64,000 nt of DNA from Paenibacillus aestuarii (GCF_027789125.1 NZ_JAQFVF010000072.1:40611-104610); one strand, 5' to 3'. Positions 24,587 through 34,365 are shown, numbered from the stretch's first letter. The notes: generated by a model from the letters alone, not told the origin. Numbers and translations: made by a program.

Positions 24587-26050
24587 GTGCAGTTTAAAGG
24601 ACGCACCGTGCTGGTTTTTGTCTTGCTGACCATGATGGCAAGCAGTTTGTTGACATTGATGATTGTGGATACAACTCCGCTTCAGCTGTGGAAGGAGAAA
24701 GCTTCAGGCAGCTCCGCGGCTTCGGCGGCTTCATCTTCGAGTCTGACGAGCAAGGATTTGAACAAAATCTCGACGACGTACCAGTTGATTGAGAGCAAGT
24801 ATTTGAATCAGACTGACCATGACAAGCTGGTTAATGGGGCGATCAATGGGATGCTGGAATCATTGGAAGACCCGTTTACTGTGTACATGGATCAGAAAGA
24901 AGCCAAGCAATTTGATGAAAGTATTTCCTCGTCTTTCCAAGGCATTGGGGCCGAGGTTTCGATGGATGATGGCAAATTCGTCATCGTCTCTCCGATAAAA
25001 GGCTCTCCTGCCGAAAAAGCAGGAATTCAAGCCAACGATGTCATCGTTGCCGTGAATGGTGACAAATTGGACGGGCTCACACTCAATCAAGCCGTCATGA
25101 AAATTCGCGGCCCCAAAGGTACGCAGGCCAAGCTTGACTTGGTCCGTCAAGGTGTGGGCGACCCGATTCAGGTCATCGTTGTGCGCGATAACATTGATGT
25201 GGAAACGGTCTACGCCGAAATGCTGCCGGATCAGATCGGCAAGATTGAAATTCGCCAATTCTCGGCGAATACGGCAACCCGCTTTGCCGAAGAGCTGAAG
25301 AAGCTTGAGGGCAAAGGAATGAAAGGGCTTGTCATTGACGTGCGTAACGACCCAGGCGGTCTGCTGAACGTCGTCGTCGACATCGTGAATCCGTTCGTAC
25401 AGAGCGGCAAGCCGATCGTTCAAGTTGAGAACCGCGACGGGAAGCGGGAGCCGACGCCATCAACCGGCAGCGGCAAGAATTACCCGGTTACGGTCTTGAT
25501 TAATAAAGGCAGCGCCAGCGCATCGGAGATTTTGGCTGGAGCTTTCCAGGAAGCGGTGGGCAGTAAAATCATCGGGGAAACTTCCTATGGCAAAGGAACG
25601 GTTCAAGTGACGTTCGAGAAGGAAATGGGCGATGGTAGCAACATCAAGATGACGGTGTACAAATGGCTGACGCCAAACGGCAACTGGATTCATAAGAAAG
25701 GCATTCAGCCGGACATCACTATCGATCAGCCAGCTTACTTTAAGGCGGCCCCGCTGACTAAGAAGTCGGTGTTGAAGCCGGACACGACGAGCGACGATGT
25801 GAAAAATCTGCAATTGATGCTCACCGGACTTGGCTTCTCCACGGAGCGGACAGACGGTTACTATAATGACAATACGGTTACGGCTGTCAAAGCGTTCCAA
25901 CGCACGAACGGATTGCCGATGACTGGCGAAGTGGATACCGATACGGCGAACAAGCTGGAAAAGGCGGTCTTAACGCAAATTCGCGATCCGAAGAATGATG
26001 CGCAGCTGAAAGCGGCTGTACAGGAATTGCAGAAAGAAATCGCGAAATAA
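24587..26050 (+). CDS. ctpB: S41 carboxy-terminal processing protease, CtpA/CtpB type
   Basis: A 487-residue exported protease. The membrane anchor is VLVFVLLTMMASSLLTLMIV, the PDZ domain lies at ~100-185 (IVSPIKGSPAEKAGIQANDVIVAVNG), and the S41 catalytic core has the Ser in KGSASASEILAG and the Lys in SYGKGTVQ. A C-terminal peptidoglycan-binding domain lies at ~390-455 (VKNLQLMLTGLGF…TAVKAFQRTNGL). In B. subtilis CtpB, encoded at the same place, cleaves the sporulation signal protein SpoIVFA. GTG 24587 follows AAAGGTGG at 11 bases; ATG 24554 lacks a ribosome site. Confidence 0.88.
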   Translation: MQFKGRTVLVFVLLTMMASSLLTLMIVDTTPLQLWKEKASGSSAASAASSSSLTSKDLNKISTTYQLIESKYLNQTDHDKLVNGAINGMLESLEDPFTVYMDQKEAKQFDESISSSFQGIGAEVSMDDGKFVIVSPIKGSPAEKAGIQANDVIVAVNGDKLDGLTLNQAVMKIRGPKGTQAKLDLVRQGVGDPIQVIVVRDNIDVETVYAEMLPDQIGKIEIRQFSANTATRFAEELKKLEGKGMKGLVIDVRNDPGGLLNVVVDIVNPFVQSGKPIVQVENRDGKREPTPSTGSGKNYPVTVLINKGSASASEILAGAFQEAVGSKIIGETSYGKGTVQVTFEKEMGDGSNIKMTVYKWLTPNGNWIHKKGIQPDITIDQPAYFKAAPLTKKSVLKPDTTSDDVKNLQLMLTGLGFSTERTDGYYNDNTVTAVKAFQRTNGLPMTGEVDTDTANKLEKAVLTQIRDPKNDAQLKAAVQELQKEIAK

Positions 26051-26111
26051 ACTTAGTTTGTTATTGGAAATGAGCGCTGTGCGGCAGGAAATAAAGCTCT
26101 GGAGTCGAATT

Positions 26112-26155
26112 GAAATAGGAAGGCTGCAAATGGAAGCGGCCTTCCTATTTCTTTT
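26112..26155 (+). terminator. Terminator-like hairpin just before the minJ-like gene
   Basis: GAAATAGGAAGGC (26112-26124) pairs perfectly over 13 bases with GCCTTCCTATTTC (26139-26151), followed by TTTT. It ends four bases before the AAGGAG ribosome site of the next gene. Either it terminates ctpB transcripts or it throttles readthrough into minJ. Confidence 0.75.
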
Positions 26156-26175
26156 GTCAAGGAGCTCGAAAACTT

Positions 26176-27462
26176 ATGGATCTGTTCGTTCAGTTCATGG
26201 AGAGATTTCTGGACGCTATATTGCAATTGGTTATGAACCCCTTTTACTATATAGGTATCCTTTTCATCGTTCTGCAATACCGCAAGCAGGTTCAACTGGA
26301 GCGTAAGCTTTTTCATACCAAGCTGCACTCTCTGGTCAATGAGACCTGGCGTACCGTATTGTGGGGCTGGATTGGAGGGTTGCTAGCCTCTGTGCTGATG
26401 CTCTTTATCGGCGTGACTGTGCAAGCGGAAGCCGTGCTGCTGCTGTGGGTCATAGCTGTGATCCTGTTAATCATAAGGGTTAGATTTCTATGTCTTGCCT
26501 ATTCGGTCGGCATCTTAGGGGTTGCACACGCAGTAATCGGGTATCTTCCGAATATGGACAGCATGCAGAAAGCAGTACCTTTGCTCAAAATAATTACGGA
26601 CGCAGATATACCGTCATTGTTGGCGATTGTGGCTGTCCTTCATCTTGTAGAAGGGCTGCTTGTAGGTGTTCAAGGCTCCCGTATGGCCAGCCCGCTATTC
26701 CTTGAAGGCAAGCGGGGTAAAATCATCGGCGGCTATCAGCTGCAAGGCTTTTGGCCGGTGCCGCTGTTCCTGCTGGTGCCGCTGGCAGGCGGAGCGCATG
26801 GCTTGCCTTGGGGGACGCTGTTCGGCACCAATCTGGCCGCCGGCTGGACGCTGCTGGCTTTTCCAGCGATGATCGGCTTCACCGAGCTGACGACGTCGAG
26901 GCTGCCAAAGATGCAGGCGCGGAACAATTCGAACCTGCTGTACATTTACGGAGCCATCCTGTTTGGAGCTGCCGCTGCGGCCCATTTCTGGTCTCTGTTC
27001 ATCATCGTTGCAGCGCTGCTCAGCATCGCCTTGCACGAGGCGCTGATGGTGTATAACCGCATCGTTGAGTCCAGGCAAAAGCCTTATTACGTTCATTCCA
27101 ATCAGGGGCTTACGGTGCTTGCCGTGGTTCCTGGCAGTCCGGCAGAAGCGATGGGCATTCAAATCGGCGAAAAGATTTACAAGGTCAACGGCCACAGGGT
27201 GGCCAGCAAAGCGGATATTCATGCCGCAATGCAGTTGAATGCCGCGTTTTGCAAGATTGAGGTGCTCGATGCTCGTGAAGAGGTGCGCTTCCTGCAGCGG
27301 GCAATCTACGCAGGAGACCATCATCAGCTTGGGATCATCTTGGCGCCAGACCAACAGGCTTTATATTACTTGGAGCAGAAGCCGCTGCATCTCTTTTCTT
27401 ATTTGCGTGGCAAGCTGACCGGCGTGTTATCCAACGATACGGCCAAATCGAAACCTTTGTAA
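26176..27462 (+). CDS. minJ: MinJ-like polytopic membrane protein with PDZ domain
   Basis: A 428-residue protein with about eight hydrophobic segments over residues 10-300. A C-terminal PDZ-like domain lies at ~315-385 (LTVLAVVPGSPAEAMGIQIGEKIYKVNG). In B. subtilis the gene after ctpB is minJ (yvjD), with the same architecture and a similar length; MinJ bridges DivIVA and MinD at the division site. Architecture and synteny support the call; sequence-level orthology cannot be tested here. ATG 26176 follows AAGGAG (26159-26164). Confidence 0.78.
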   Translation: MDLFVQFMERFLDAILQLVMNPFYYIGILFIVLQYRKQVQLERKLFHTKLHSLVNETWRTVLWGWIGGLLASVLMLFIGVTVQAEAVLLLWVIAVILLIIRVRFLCLAYSVGILGVAHAVIGYLPNMDSMQKAVPLLKIITDADIPSLLAIVAVLHLVEGLLVGVQGSRMASPLFLEGKRGKIIGGYQLQGFWPVPLFLLVPLAGGAHGLPWGTLFGTNLAAGWTLLAFPAMIGFTELTTSRLPKMQARNNSNLLYIYGAILFGAAAAAHFWSLFIIVAALLSIALHEALMVYNRIVESRQKPYYVHSNQGLTVLAVVPGSPAEAMGIQIGEKIYKVNGHRVASKADIHAAMQLNAAFCKIEVLDAREEVRFLQRAIYAGDHHQLGIILAPDQQALYYLEQKPLHLFSYLRGKLTGVLSNDTAKSKPL

Positions 27463-27465
27463 AGT

Positions 27466-27502
27466 AAAAAGCCCCGAATCTCCGCAGAGATTTGGGGCTT
27501 TT
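27466..27502. terminator. Bidirectional terminator between minJ-like and motB
   Basis: AAAAAGCCCCGAATCTC (27466-27482), loop CGCA, GAGATTTGGGGCTTTT (27487-27502). A/T runs on both sides serve both convergent genes. Confidence 0.92.
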
Positions 27503-27504
27503 GG

Positions 27505-28329
27505 TTATTTCGCTGAATCTGTCGAATTAGCTTCATTCCGCAGCACGACAATCTCGACGCGCCGGTTTTTGGCGCGGTTGGCGTCGCTGTCATTGCTGAC
27601 CTTAGGCATGGTATCGCCATAAGCGGTGGCAATGAATTTATGATCGTCCAAACCGGCTGTGTCGCTAAAATAACGAAGCACGGAAAGTGAACGGGCAAAG
27701 GAGAGTCCCCAATTATCCTTATAGGGATTGCCTGTTGCCAAGGGGATATCATCCGTATGGCCCTCGATGCTGACTTTACTGTTCAGCGTCGGGAAGAGCG
27801 AAGCGAGCTTCTGAAGAATAGCATAAGAGGCCGGCTTCAAATCCGCTTTACCTAGATCGAATAGGAATAAGTCGTTAAGCGTAATCTCTACGCCGCGCTG
27901 TGTATCGCTTGCGGATACTTGGGCTTGCAGGTTTTGATCGGTGATATAGGCTTGAACCTGCTTCAATAAATCCTGCAATTCCTTTTCGCGCTTTTCTTTT
28001 TCATTGTCATTCGGCTTGCTCTTATCGTGTTCTTCCTTTTGATCATCTTGATTATGCTGCGTGAAATCTTTGTCTTTGCTGTCAGCATCGCCTTGCTTCG
28101 GCGTCATCTGGCCGCTGATGCCATGGCCTTTGTCGAGGACGGAGTCCGCTTTCTGGAATTGCAGGTTCAAGGCTTGCGCCAGAACTTCATACTTCTGCGA
28201 GTCGACCTTGCTCATCGCATACATGATAATGAAAAACACAAGCAGAAGCGTGATTAAATCCGCATATGTGATGAGCCAACGCTCATGGTTGACGTGTTCT
28301 TCCTTCTTCTTACTTCTCCTCGCCATCAT
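27505..28329 (-). CDS. motB: Flagellar motor stator protein MotB (or MotS)
   Basis: A 274-residue stator subunit. The cytoplasmic N-terminus is rich in Lys. A single membrane helix carries the ion-binding aspartate in YADLITLLLVFFIIMYAMS, and a charged linker follows at ~75-130. The C-terminal OmpA-like peptidoglycan-binding domain contains SIEGHTDDIPL and NRAKNRRVEIVVLR. The membrane helix resembles B. subtilis MotS (sodium-type) at least as well as MotB, so the ion is uncertain. ATG 28329 follows a GAGG site, and the gene overlaps motA by 20 bases. Confidence 0.9.
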   Translation of the reverse strand: MMARRSKKKEEHVNHERWLITYADLITLLLVFFIIMYAMSKVDSQKYEVLAQALNLQFQKADSVLDKGHGISGQMTPKQGDADSKDKDFTQHNQDDQKEEHDKSKPNDNEKEKREKELQDLLKQVQAYITDQNLQAQVSASDTQRGVEITLNDLFLFDLGKADLKPASYAILQKLASLFPTLNSKVSIEGHTDDIPLATGNPYKDNWGLSFARSLSVLRYFSDTAGLDDHKFIATAYGDTMPKVSNDSDANRAKNRRVEIVVLRNEANSTDSAK

Positions 28330-29104
28330 CAACACCTGCCTCTATCGGGTTCTTCGATGGTTTCTCATGGAGGAAGGAGGTCAGCTTTTTCTTGATCAGT
28401 TGAGGATTCTCACCGGCTTGCAGTGCAAGAATGCCCTCCAGCATCAATTCCATTTCAGAAACCATCTCTTTGCCGCGAAGCTTGATCTTGCTCGCAATTG
28501 GAAGATAGATCAGGTTGGCGCTCATAACACCATATAATGTAGCTGTAAAAGCAACCGCAATGGCAGGGCCCAGCTTGGATGGCTCATCCAGATTGCCGAG
28601 CACGTGAATGAGTCCCATGACCGTACCGATGATCCCCATAGTAGGCGCGTAGCCACCGCCGGCTTCAAATATCTTAGACATATGATCAAACTTATGTTCA
28701 ATAGCGTCCATTTCCAACTCCAGAATTTGCCGCGTCAGTTCTGGATCCGTACCGTCTACGACCATCAACAGGCCGTCTTTCAAGAAAGGGTTCGGGTGCT
28801 CTTGAGCACGTTGCTCCAGTGCCAGCACGCCTTCTCTCCGGGCGACAGTGGCCATATCCACAAGCTCTTCGATTGTAGCAAGAGAGTCGCGCTGTTCTTG
28901 TTTGAAAGCGATGCGCAGCGCTTGCGGGATCTTGGCTAAGATCGAACCGGGAAAACTAACGGCGACGGCTCCGAACGTGCCCCCGAATACGATCAGCATA
29001 GCGCTTGGAATGACCAGGGAGCTAATATGCCCGCCATCCCAAAGATAACCGCCGATTAAACCTGCCAAACCTAAAACTAACCCCAAAATCGTTGTTAAAT
29101 CCAT
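28310..29104 (-). CDS. motA: Flagellar motor stator protein MotA (or MotP)
   Basis: A 264-residue stator subunit with four membrane segments: TM1-2 in residues 1-55 and TM3-4 at ~150-205 (APTMGIIGTVMGLIHVLG … AVAFTATLYGVMSANLIYLPIA). The cytoplasmic loop contains VARREGVLALE and FLKDGLLMVVDG. It forms the stator channel with the downstream MotB. ATG 29104 has AGGAGTGG upstream. No flagellar-sigma (SigD-type) promoter was recognised in the 277-base gap shared with uvrB. Confidence 0.93.
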   Translation of the reverse strand: MDLTTILGLVLGLAGLIGGYLWDGGHISSLVIPSAMLIVFGGTFGAVAVSFPGSILAKIPQALRIAFKQEQRDSLATIEELVDMATVARREGVLALEQRAQEHPNPFLKDGLLMVVDGTDPELTRQILELEMDAIEHKFDHMSKIFEAGGGYAPTMGIIGTVMGLIHVLGNLDEPSKLGPAIAVAFTATLYGVMSANLIYLPIASKIKLRGKEMVSEMELMLEGILALQAGENPQLIKKKLTSFLHEKPSKNPIEAGVDDGEEK

Positions 29105-29193
29105 GAACGTTCCACTCCTACATCAGCATGAGAAAAAAATGATTTGCAAGGTTTGCATTCTGATGAAAGCAGACAGACTGTAAGTATTGCCGT

Positions 29194-29245
29194 TTGCATC
29201 AAAAGTGCAAAAAGAGTATAATGGAAAAACGAGAACAAACATTCT
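29194..29245 (+). promoter_or_regulatory. uvrBA promoter with SOS (LexA) box
   Basis: TTGCAT (29194-29199), 17 bases and TATAAT (29217-29222) form a good sigma-A promoter. AGAACAAACATTCT (29232-29245) matches the Bacillus LexA consensus CGAACRNRYGTTYC at 11 of 14 positions and lies just after the expected start site. DNA-damage induction of uvrBA is inferred and fits the known SOS control of these genes. Confidence 0.65.
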
Positions 29246-29381
29246 TATGATCCGGAAAATATAAGTCTTCTCATGTTGTTGAAAGAAAATGCCGGAACTT
29301 CTATTTATTTATCGGAAATTGTAAAATGATATTTTATAGGATAAAAGTCCGATATATATTTCCATATTGTGGGTGATAATA

Positions 29382-31379
29382 ATGAGTGACATTACGGTCA
29401 GTTCAAAAAAGTTTGAACTTGTTTCCGAGTTTGCTCCACAGGGCGATCAGCCCAAAGCCATTGAAGAAATTGTGCAAAGTATTCAGGCAGGCAACAGACA
29501 TCAGACGTTGCTAGGCGCTACTGGAACCGGAAAAACGTTCACAGCGGCGCAAGTCATTGCAAAGCTGAACCGTCCCACTTTGATCATTGCACATAATAAA
29601 ACATTAGCGGCGCAGCTGTGCAGCGAGTTTAAAGAATTTTTCCCCAATAATGCCGTCTCCTACTTCGTGAGCTATTATGACTACTACCAACCTGAAGCTT
29701 ATATCCCGTCCTCCGACACTTACATCGAGAAAGATTCCAGTATTAATGAAGAAATCGACAAGCTTCGCCATTCAGCGACCAGCTCTCTGTTTGAGCGCCG
29801 TGATGTCATTATTGTCGCGAGCGTGTCGTGCATCTATGGTTTGGGATCGCCGCAGGAATACGGCTCTTTGCTGCTTTCTTTACGTGTGGGGATGGAGAAA
29901 TCGCGCAATGAGATATTGCACCGTCTCGTGGATATTCAATATCAGCGCAACGATTTGAATTTTGTACGGGGCACGTTCCGCGTGCGTGGGGATGTTGTGG
30001 AAATTTTCCCGGCTTCGCATGGGGAACAGGCGGTTCGGGTAGAGCTGTTTGGCGATGAGATCGAGCGTATAACGGAAATTAATGTGCTTACCGGCGAGAT
30101 TATCGGGGAACGCGAACATATTGCAATTTTCCCGGCGTCTCACTTCGTAACGCACGAAGATACGATGAAGCGGGCGCTTGTCAATATTGAGCGTGAGCTG
30201 GAAGAGCGGCTTGAGGAGCTGCGCGGACAAGGCAAGCTGTTAGAAGCGCAAAGGCTGGAGCAGCGGACCCGCTATGATATGGAGATGATGCAGGAGATGG
30301 GCTTCTGCTCCGGCATCGAGAACTATTCAGGACCGCTGACGTTCCGTGAACGTGGCGCTACGCCTTATACCTTAATTGATTATTTCCCGGATGACATGCT
30401 GTTCATCGTTGACGAGTCCCATGTCACGTTACCGCAAATCCGTGCGATGTACAACGGCGACAGAGCGCGCAAAGAGGTGCTTGTGGATCATGGCTTCCGC
30501 TTGCCGTCGGCTTTGGATAACAGGCCGCTGCGCTTTGAAGAATTTGAAGATAAGGTTAGTCAGATCTTATATGTGTCAGCTACACCGGGGCCTTATGAGC
30601 TTGAGCACTGCCCGACCATGATTCAACAGATCATTCGTCCGACGGGGCTTTTGGATCCGATTATTGACGTCAGGCCGACGAAAGGCCAGATTGACGACCT
30701 GTTGGCAGAAATTCAAGACCGCATCCGCAAAGATGAGAGGGTTTTGGTGACGACCTTAACGAAAAAGATGGCGGAAGATTTAACCGACTATTTTAAAGAA
30801 ATCGGAATTAAAGTGCGCTATTTGCACTCTGATATCAAAACGTTTGAGCGGATGCAAATATTGCGCGATCTGCGATTGGGCACCTTCCATGTTCTCGTCG
30901 GGATCAACCTGTTGAGGGAAGGGCTCGACTTGCCGGAAGTATCGCTGGTGGCCATTCTCGATGCGGATAAAGAAGGATTCCTGCGCGCGGAGCGCTCCCT
31001 GATTCAGACGATAGGCCGGGCGGCACGTAATGCGAACGGCCGAGTCATTATGTACGGGGATAAGATTACCGATTCCATGGAAAAGGCGATCCGCGAGACC
31101 TCCCGCCGTCGGACCATTCAAGAAGCCTATAATGAACAGCATGGCATTACACCTCAGACCATTGCGAAGAAAGTTCGCGATGTGATCGAGGCGACAAAAG
31201 TGGCTGAGCAGAAGGCGGATTATTTGACTGAAGTGAAGGGTGCCAAAATATCCAAGAAGGATCGGGCTTCGCTCATCGAGCGTTTGGAAGCGGAGATGAA
31301 AGAAGCTGCCAAGAATCTGCAGTTTGAGCGCGCCGCCGAGCTGCGTGATGCGATTATGGAAATGAAGGCTGACGCTTAA
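29382..31379 (+). CDS. uvrB: Excinuclease ABC subunit B
   Basis: A 665-residue nucleotide-excision-repair helicase-like protein. Walker A is LGATGTGKTFTAAQVI, the beta-hairpin region is SYYDYYQPEAYIPSSDTYIEK, and helicase motifs run to LLREGLDLPEVSLVAILDADKEGFLR and QTIGRAARN. The C-terminal UVR domain is LEAEMKEAAKNLQFERAAEL. It verifies damage delivered by UvrA and loads UvrC. ATG 29382 is chosen over 29367 because the family begins there, with a GGGTGA site upstream. The leader is about 150 bases long. Confidence 0.98.
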   Translation: MSDITVSSKKFELVSEFAPQGDQPKAIEEIVQSIQAGNRHQTLLGATGTGKTFTAAQVIAKLNRPTLIIAHNKTLAAQLCSEFKEFFPNNAVSYFVSYYDYYQPEAYIPSSDTYIEKDSSINEEIDKLRHSATSSLFERRDVIIVASVSCIYGLGSPQEYGSLLLSLRVGMEKSRNEILHRLVDIQYQRNDLNFVRGTFRVRGDVVEIFPASHGEQAVRVELFGDEIERITEINVLTGEIIGEREHIAIFPASHFVTHEDTMKRALVNIERELEERLEELRGQGKLLEAQRLEQRTRYDMEMMQEMGFCSGIENYSGPLTFRERGATPYTLIDYFPDDMLFIVDESHVTLPQIRAMYNGDRARKEVLVDHGFRLPSALDNRPLRFEEFEDKVSQILYVSATPGPYELEHCPTMIQQIIRPTGLLDPIIDVRPTKGQIDDLLAEIQDRIRKDERVLVTTLTKKMAEDLTDYFKEIGIKVRYLHSDIKTFERMQILRDLRLGTFHVLVGINLLREGLDLPEVSLVAILDADKEGFLRAERSLIQTIGRAARNANGRVIMYGDKITDSMEKAIRETSRRRTIQEAYNEQHGITPQTIAKKVRDVIEATKVAEQKADYLTEVKGAKISKKDRASLIERLEAEMKEAAKNLQFERAAELRDAIMEMKADA

Positions 31380-31425
31380 TATAGAAGGATGTTGAAGATA
31401 AAGGGTTAGGAGAGGAAGAAACGAC

Positions 31426-34308
31426 GTGTCCAGAGATAATATCGTGATTAAAGGAGCGAGAGCTCATAATCTGAAAAACATCGACGTGACGATACCCCGC
31501 GATAAATTTGTCGTACTGACCGGGCTGAGCGGGTCGGGCAAATCATCGCTTGCCTTTGATACGATCTATGCGGAGGGGCAGCGCAGGTATGTAGAGTCGC
31601 TGTCCGCCTACGCGAGACAGTTCCTGGGACAGATGGATAAGCCGGATGTAGACTCAATTGAAGGCTTGTCACCGGCGATTTCAATCGACCAAAAGACGAC
31701 GAGCCGCAATCCTCGCTCAACTGTCGGTACGGTGACGGAGATTTACGATTATTTGCGTCTTTTGTTTGCGCGAATCGGGCGGCCGCATTGCCCGACGCAC
31801 GGCATCGAAATTACGTCACAGACCGTGGAACAAATGGTTGACCGGATTATGGAGTACCCGGAGCGGACCAAGCTGCAAATTCTTGCCCCGCTGATTTCCG
31901 GGCGCAAAGGCGAACATGCGAAGCTGCTGGCTGATACGCAGAAGCAAGGGTTCGTGCGGGTGCGCGTTAACGGGGAAACCCTTGATCTTTCGGAGAAAAT
32001 TGAGCTCGACAAAAACAAGAAGCACACGATCGAGGTTGTCGTGGACCGGATCGTCGTGAAGGACGATGTGCATGCCCGTCTGGCCGACTCCCTGGAGACG
32101 GCTTTAAAACTTGCTAACGGCCGCGTCATTGTCGATGTCATTGATAAGGAAGAGCTGCTGTTCAGCCAGAACTTGGCTTGTCCCGTATGTGGGTTCAGCA
32201 TTGAGGAGCTGGCTCCGAGAATGTTCTCATTCAACAGCCCTTTCGGGGCCTGTACGGAATGTGACGGATTAGGCAGCCAAATGATCGTTGACCCTGATTT
32301 GCTCGTGCCGGATAACAAGCTCACGATTGAAGAAGGAGCTTTTGAAGCATGGGCAGGCAGCACGTCGAACTATTACCCGCAGTTTTTGGCGGCGGTATGT
32401 GTGCATTATAATATTCCACGCAACATGCCTGTTTCGGAACTGACGAGCGAGCAGATGAAGGTCATCCTGTATGGTACAGGCGGCGAGAAAATCCGTTTCC
32501 GCTATGAGAACGATATGGGCGCGACCAAAGAAGCGCTAGTACCGTTTGAAGGGATTATCCGCAATCTGGAGCGTAGATATAAGGATACATTTTCAGAGGG
32601 TATTCGCGAACATATAGAGACTTATATGAGCACGAAGCCGTGCCCGAAATGCAAAGGGCAGCGCTTGAAGCCGGAAACGCTGGCAGTCACTATCAACGGC
32701 AAGAATATTGCGCATGCAACAGCGCTATCGATCGGTGAGGCCGATGAGTGGTTCAAATCGTTGAACCTGACGGAGAAAGAGTTGACGATCTCCAATTTAA
32801 TCCTGAAGGAAATTCGCGCGCGTCTTGGGTTCCTCGTCAATGTGGGACTGGATTATTTGACGATGCATCGCGCCGCGGGCACATTATCTGGCGGCGAGGC
32901 TCAGCGGATTCGCTTGGCCACACAGATCGGCTCCAGCTTGATGGGCGTACTCTACATCTTGGACGAGCCGAGCATCGGTTTGCATCAGCGCGATAACACG
33001 AGATTGATTCAGACGCTTGAACATATGCGTAATCTCGGTAATACGCTGATTGTCGTCGAACATGACGAGGATACCATGATGGCCGCCGATTATATCATCG
33101 ACATCGGTCCTGGCGCAGGTATCCATGGCGGTCGGGTTATCGCGCAAGGTACACCGCAGGAGCTGATGGAAGATCCGAATTCGTTGACAGGCCAGTATCT
33201 CAGCGGCAAGCGATTTATTCCGATTCCAGCGGAGCGCCGCAAGTCGAATGGCAAGTGGTTAGAGGTGAAAGGCGCCAAAGAGAACAATCTACGCAACGTG
33301 TCGGCGAAGATCCCCCTGGGCGTATTCACTTGTGTGACAGGCGTCTCCGGCTCAGGCAAAAGTACGTTGATTAACGAGATTTTGTTCAAAACATTGGCGC
33401 GTGATTTGAACGGGGCCAAAGTTCGCCCTGGTGAGTATAAAGAATTTGTCGGTCTGGAGCATGTCGACAAGGTGATTGATATTGACCAGTCGCCGATCGG
33501 TCGTACGCCGCGCTCCAACCCGGCCACCTATACAGGCGTATTCGACGATATCCGGGATGTCTATGCGAATACGAACGAAGCCAAGGTGCGAGGCTATAAG
33601 AAAGGCCGCTTTAGCTTTAATGTGAAAGGCGGCCGCTGTGAAGCCTGCCGTGGCGACGGTATTATCAAGATCGAGATGCACTTCCTGCCCGATGTCTATG
33701 TGCCATGCGAAGTGTGCAAAGGCAAGCGCTATAACCGGGAGACCCTTGAAGTGAAATACAAGGGTAAGAGCATTTCGGAAGTGTTGGAGATGACGATTGA
33801 AGATGGCTGCGAGTTCTTCAAGAACTTGCCGAGAATTCATCGGAAATTAACAACACTGCTCGATGTAGGGCTGGGCTACATGACGCTTGGACAGCCGGCT
33901 ACGACGCTGTCCGGGGGCGAAGCCCAGCGTGTGAAGCTTGCGGCGGAGCTGTACCGCCGCAGCACAGGCAAGACGATCTATATCCTGGATGAGCCTACGA
34001 CAGGGCTGCATATTCACGATATCGATCGTCTGCTGAAAGTGCTCCACCGCCTCGTCGAGAGCGGTGAGTCCGTGTTGGTCATCGAGCATAACCTCGATGT
34101 CATTAAGACGGCTGACCATATCATTGATCTAGGTCCGGAAGGCGGCAGCCGCGGCGGACAGATCATCGCGACGGGTACGCCGGAAGATGTGGTGAAAGTG
34201 GCCGGATCTTACACAGGCCAGTACTTGAAGCCGATTCTCGAGCGGGATCGCGAACGGTCGAATAATGATGCCAAACGACTTGAATTGATTGAAGACGCGG
34301 TAGGCTAG
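31426..34308 (+). CDS. uvrA: Excinuclease ABC subunit A
   Basis: A 960-residue dual ABC ATPase that scans for DNA damage. Two Walker A sites (LTGLSGSGKSSLAFDT; VTGVSGSGKSTLINEI), two signatures (LSGGEAQRIRLATQIG; LSGGEAQRVKLAAELY) and zinc-binding CxxC pairs (CPVCG…CTEC; CEAC…CEVC) are all present. GTG 31426 follows an AGGAGAGGA site and lies 46 bases after uvrB, so the two form an operon ended by the terminator at 34316. Confidence 0.98.
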   Translation: MSRDNIVIKGARAHNLKNIDVTIPRDKFVVLTGLSGSGKSSLAFDTIYAEGQRRYVESLSAYARQFLGQMDKPDVDSIEGLSPAISIDQKTTSRNPRSTVGTVTEIYDYLRLLFARIGRPHCPTHGIEITSQTVEQMVDRIMEYPERTKLQILAPLISGRKGEHAKLLADTQKQGFVRVRVNGETLDLSEKIELDKNKKHTIEVVVDRIVVKDDVHARLADSLETALKLANGRVIVDVIDKEELLFSQNLACPVCGFSIEELAPRMFSFNSPFGACTECDGLGSQMIVDPDLLVPDNKLTIEEGAFEAWAGSTSNYYPQFLAAVCVHYNIPRNMPVSELTSEQMKVILYGTGGEKIRFRYENDMGATKEALVPFEGIIRNLERRYKDTFSEGIREHIETYMSTKPCPKCKGQRLKPETLAVTINGKNIAHATALSIGEADEWFKSLNLTEKELTISNLILKEIRARLGFLVNVGLDYLTMHRAAGTLSGGEAQRIRLATQIGSSLMGVLYILDEPSIGLHQRDNTRLIQTLEHMRNLGNTLIVVEHDEDTMMAADYIIDIGPGAGIHGGRVIAQGTPQELMEDPNSLTGQYLSGKRFIPIPAERRKSNGKWLEVKGAKENNLRNVSAKIPLGVFTCVTGVSGSGKSTLINEILFKTLARDLNGAKVRPGEYKEFVGLEHVDKVIDIDQSPIGRTPRSNPATYTGVFDDIRDVYANTNEAKVRGYKKGRFSFNVKGGRCEACRGDGIIKIEMHFLPDVYVPCEVCKGKRYNRETLEVKYKGKSISEVLEMTIEDGCEFFKNLPRIHRKLTTLLDVGLGYMTLGQPATTLSGGEAQRVKLAAELYRRSTGKTIYILDEPTTGLHIHDIDRLLKVLHRLVESGESVLVIEHNLDVIKTADHIIDLGPEGGSRGGQIIATGTPEDVVKVAGSYTGQYLKPILERDRERSNNDAKRLELIEDAVG

Positions 34309-34315
34309 AGTTGAT

Positions 34316-34365
34316 AGAGCAAGGTCATCTAAGGCGTTACAGCGCCTGGTGCTCTTGCTCTTTTT
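34316..34365 (+). terminator. Intrinsic terminator after uvrA
   Basis: AGAGCAAG (34316-34323) pairs with CTTGCTCT (34354-34361), with an inner GGCG…CGCC stem and then TTTTT. The following 220 bases to the next gene hold no clear feature; a partial inverted repeat GTGACAA…TTGTTAC near 34472-34488 is noted. Confidence 0.85.
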
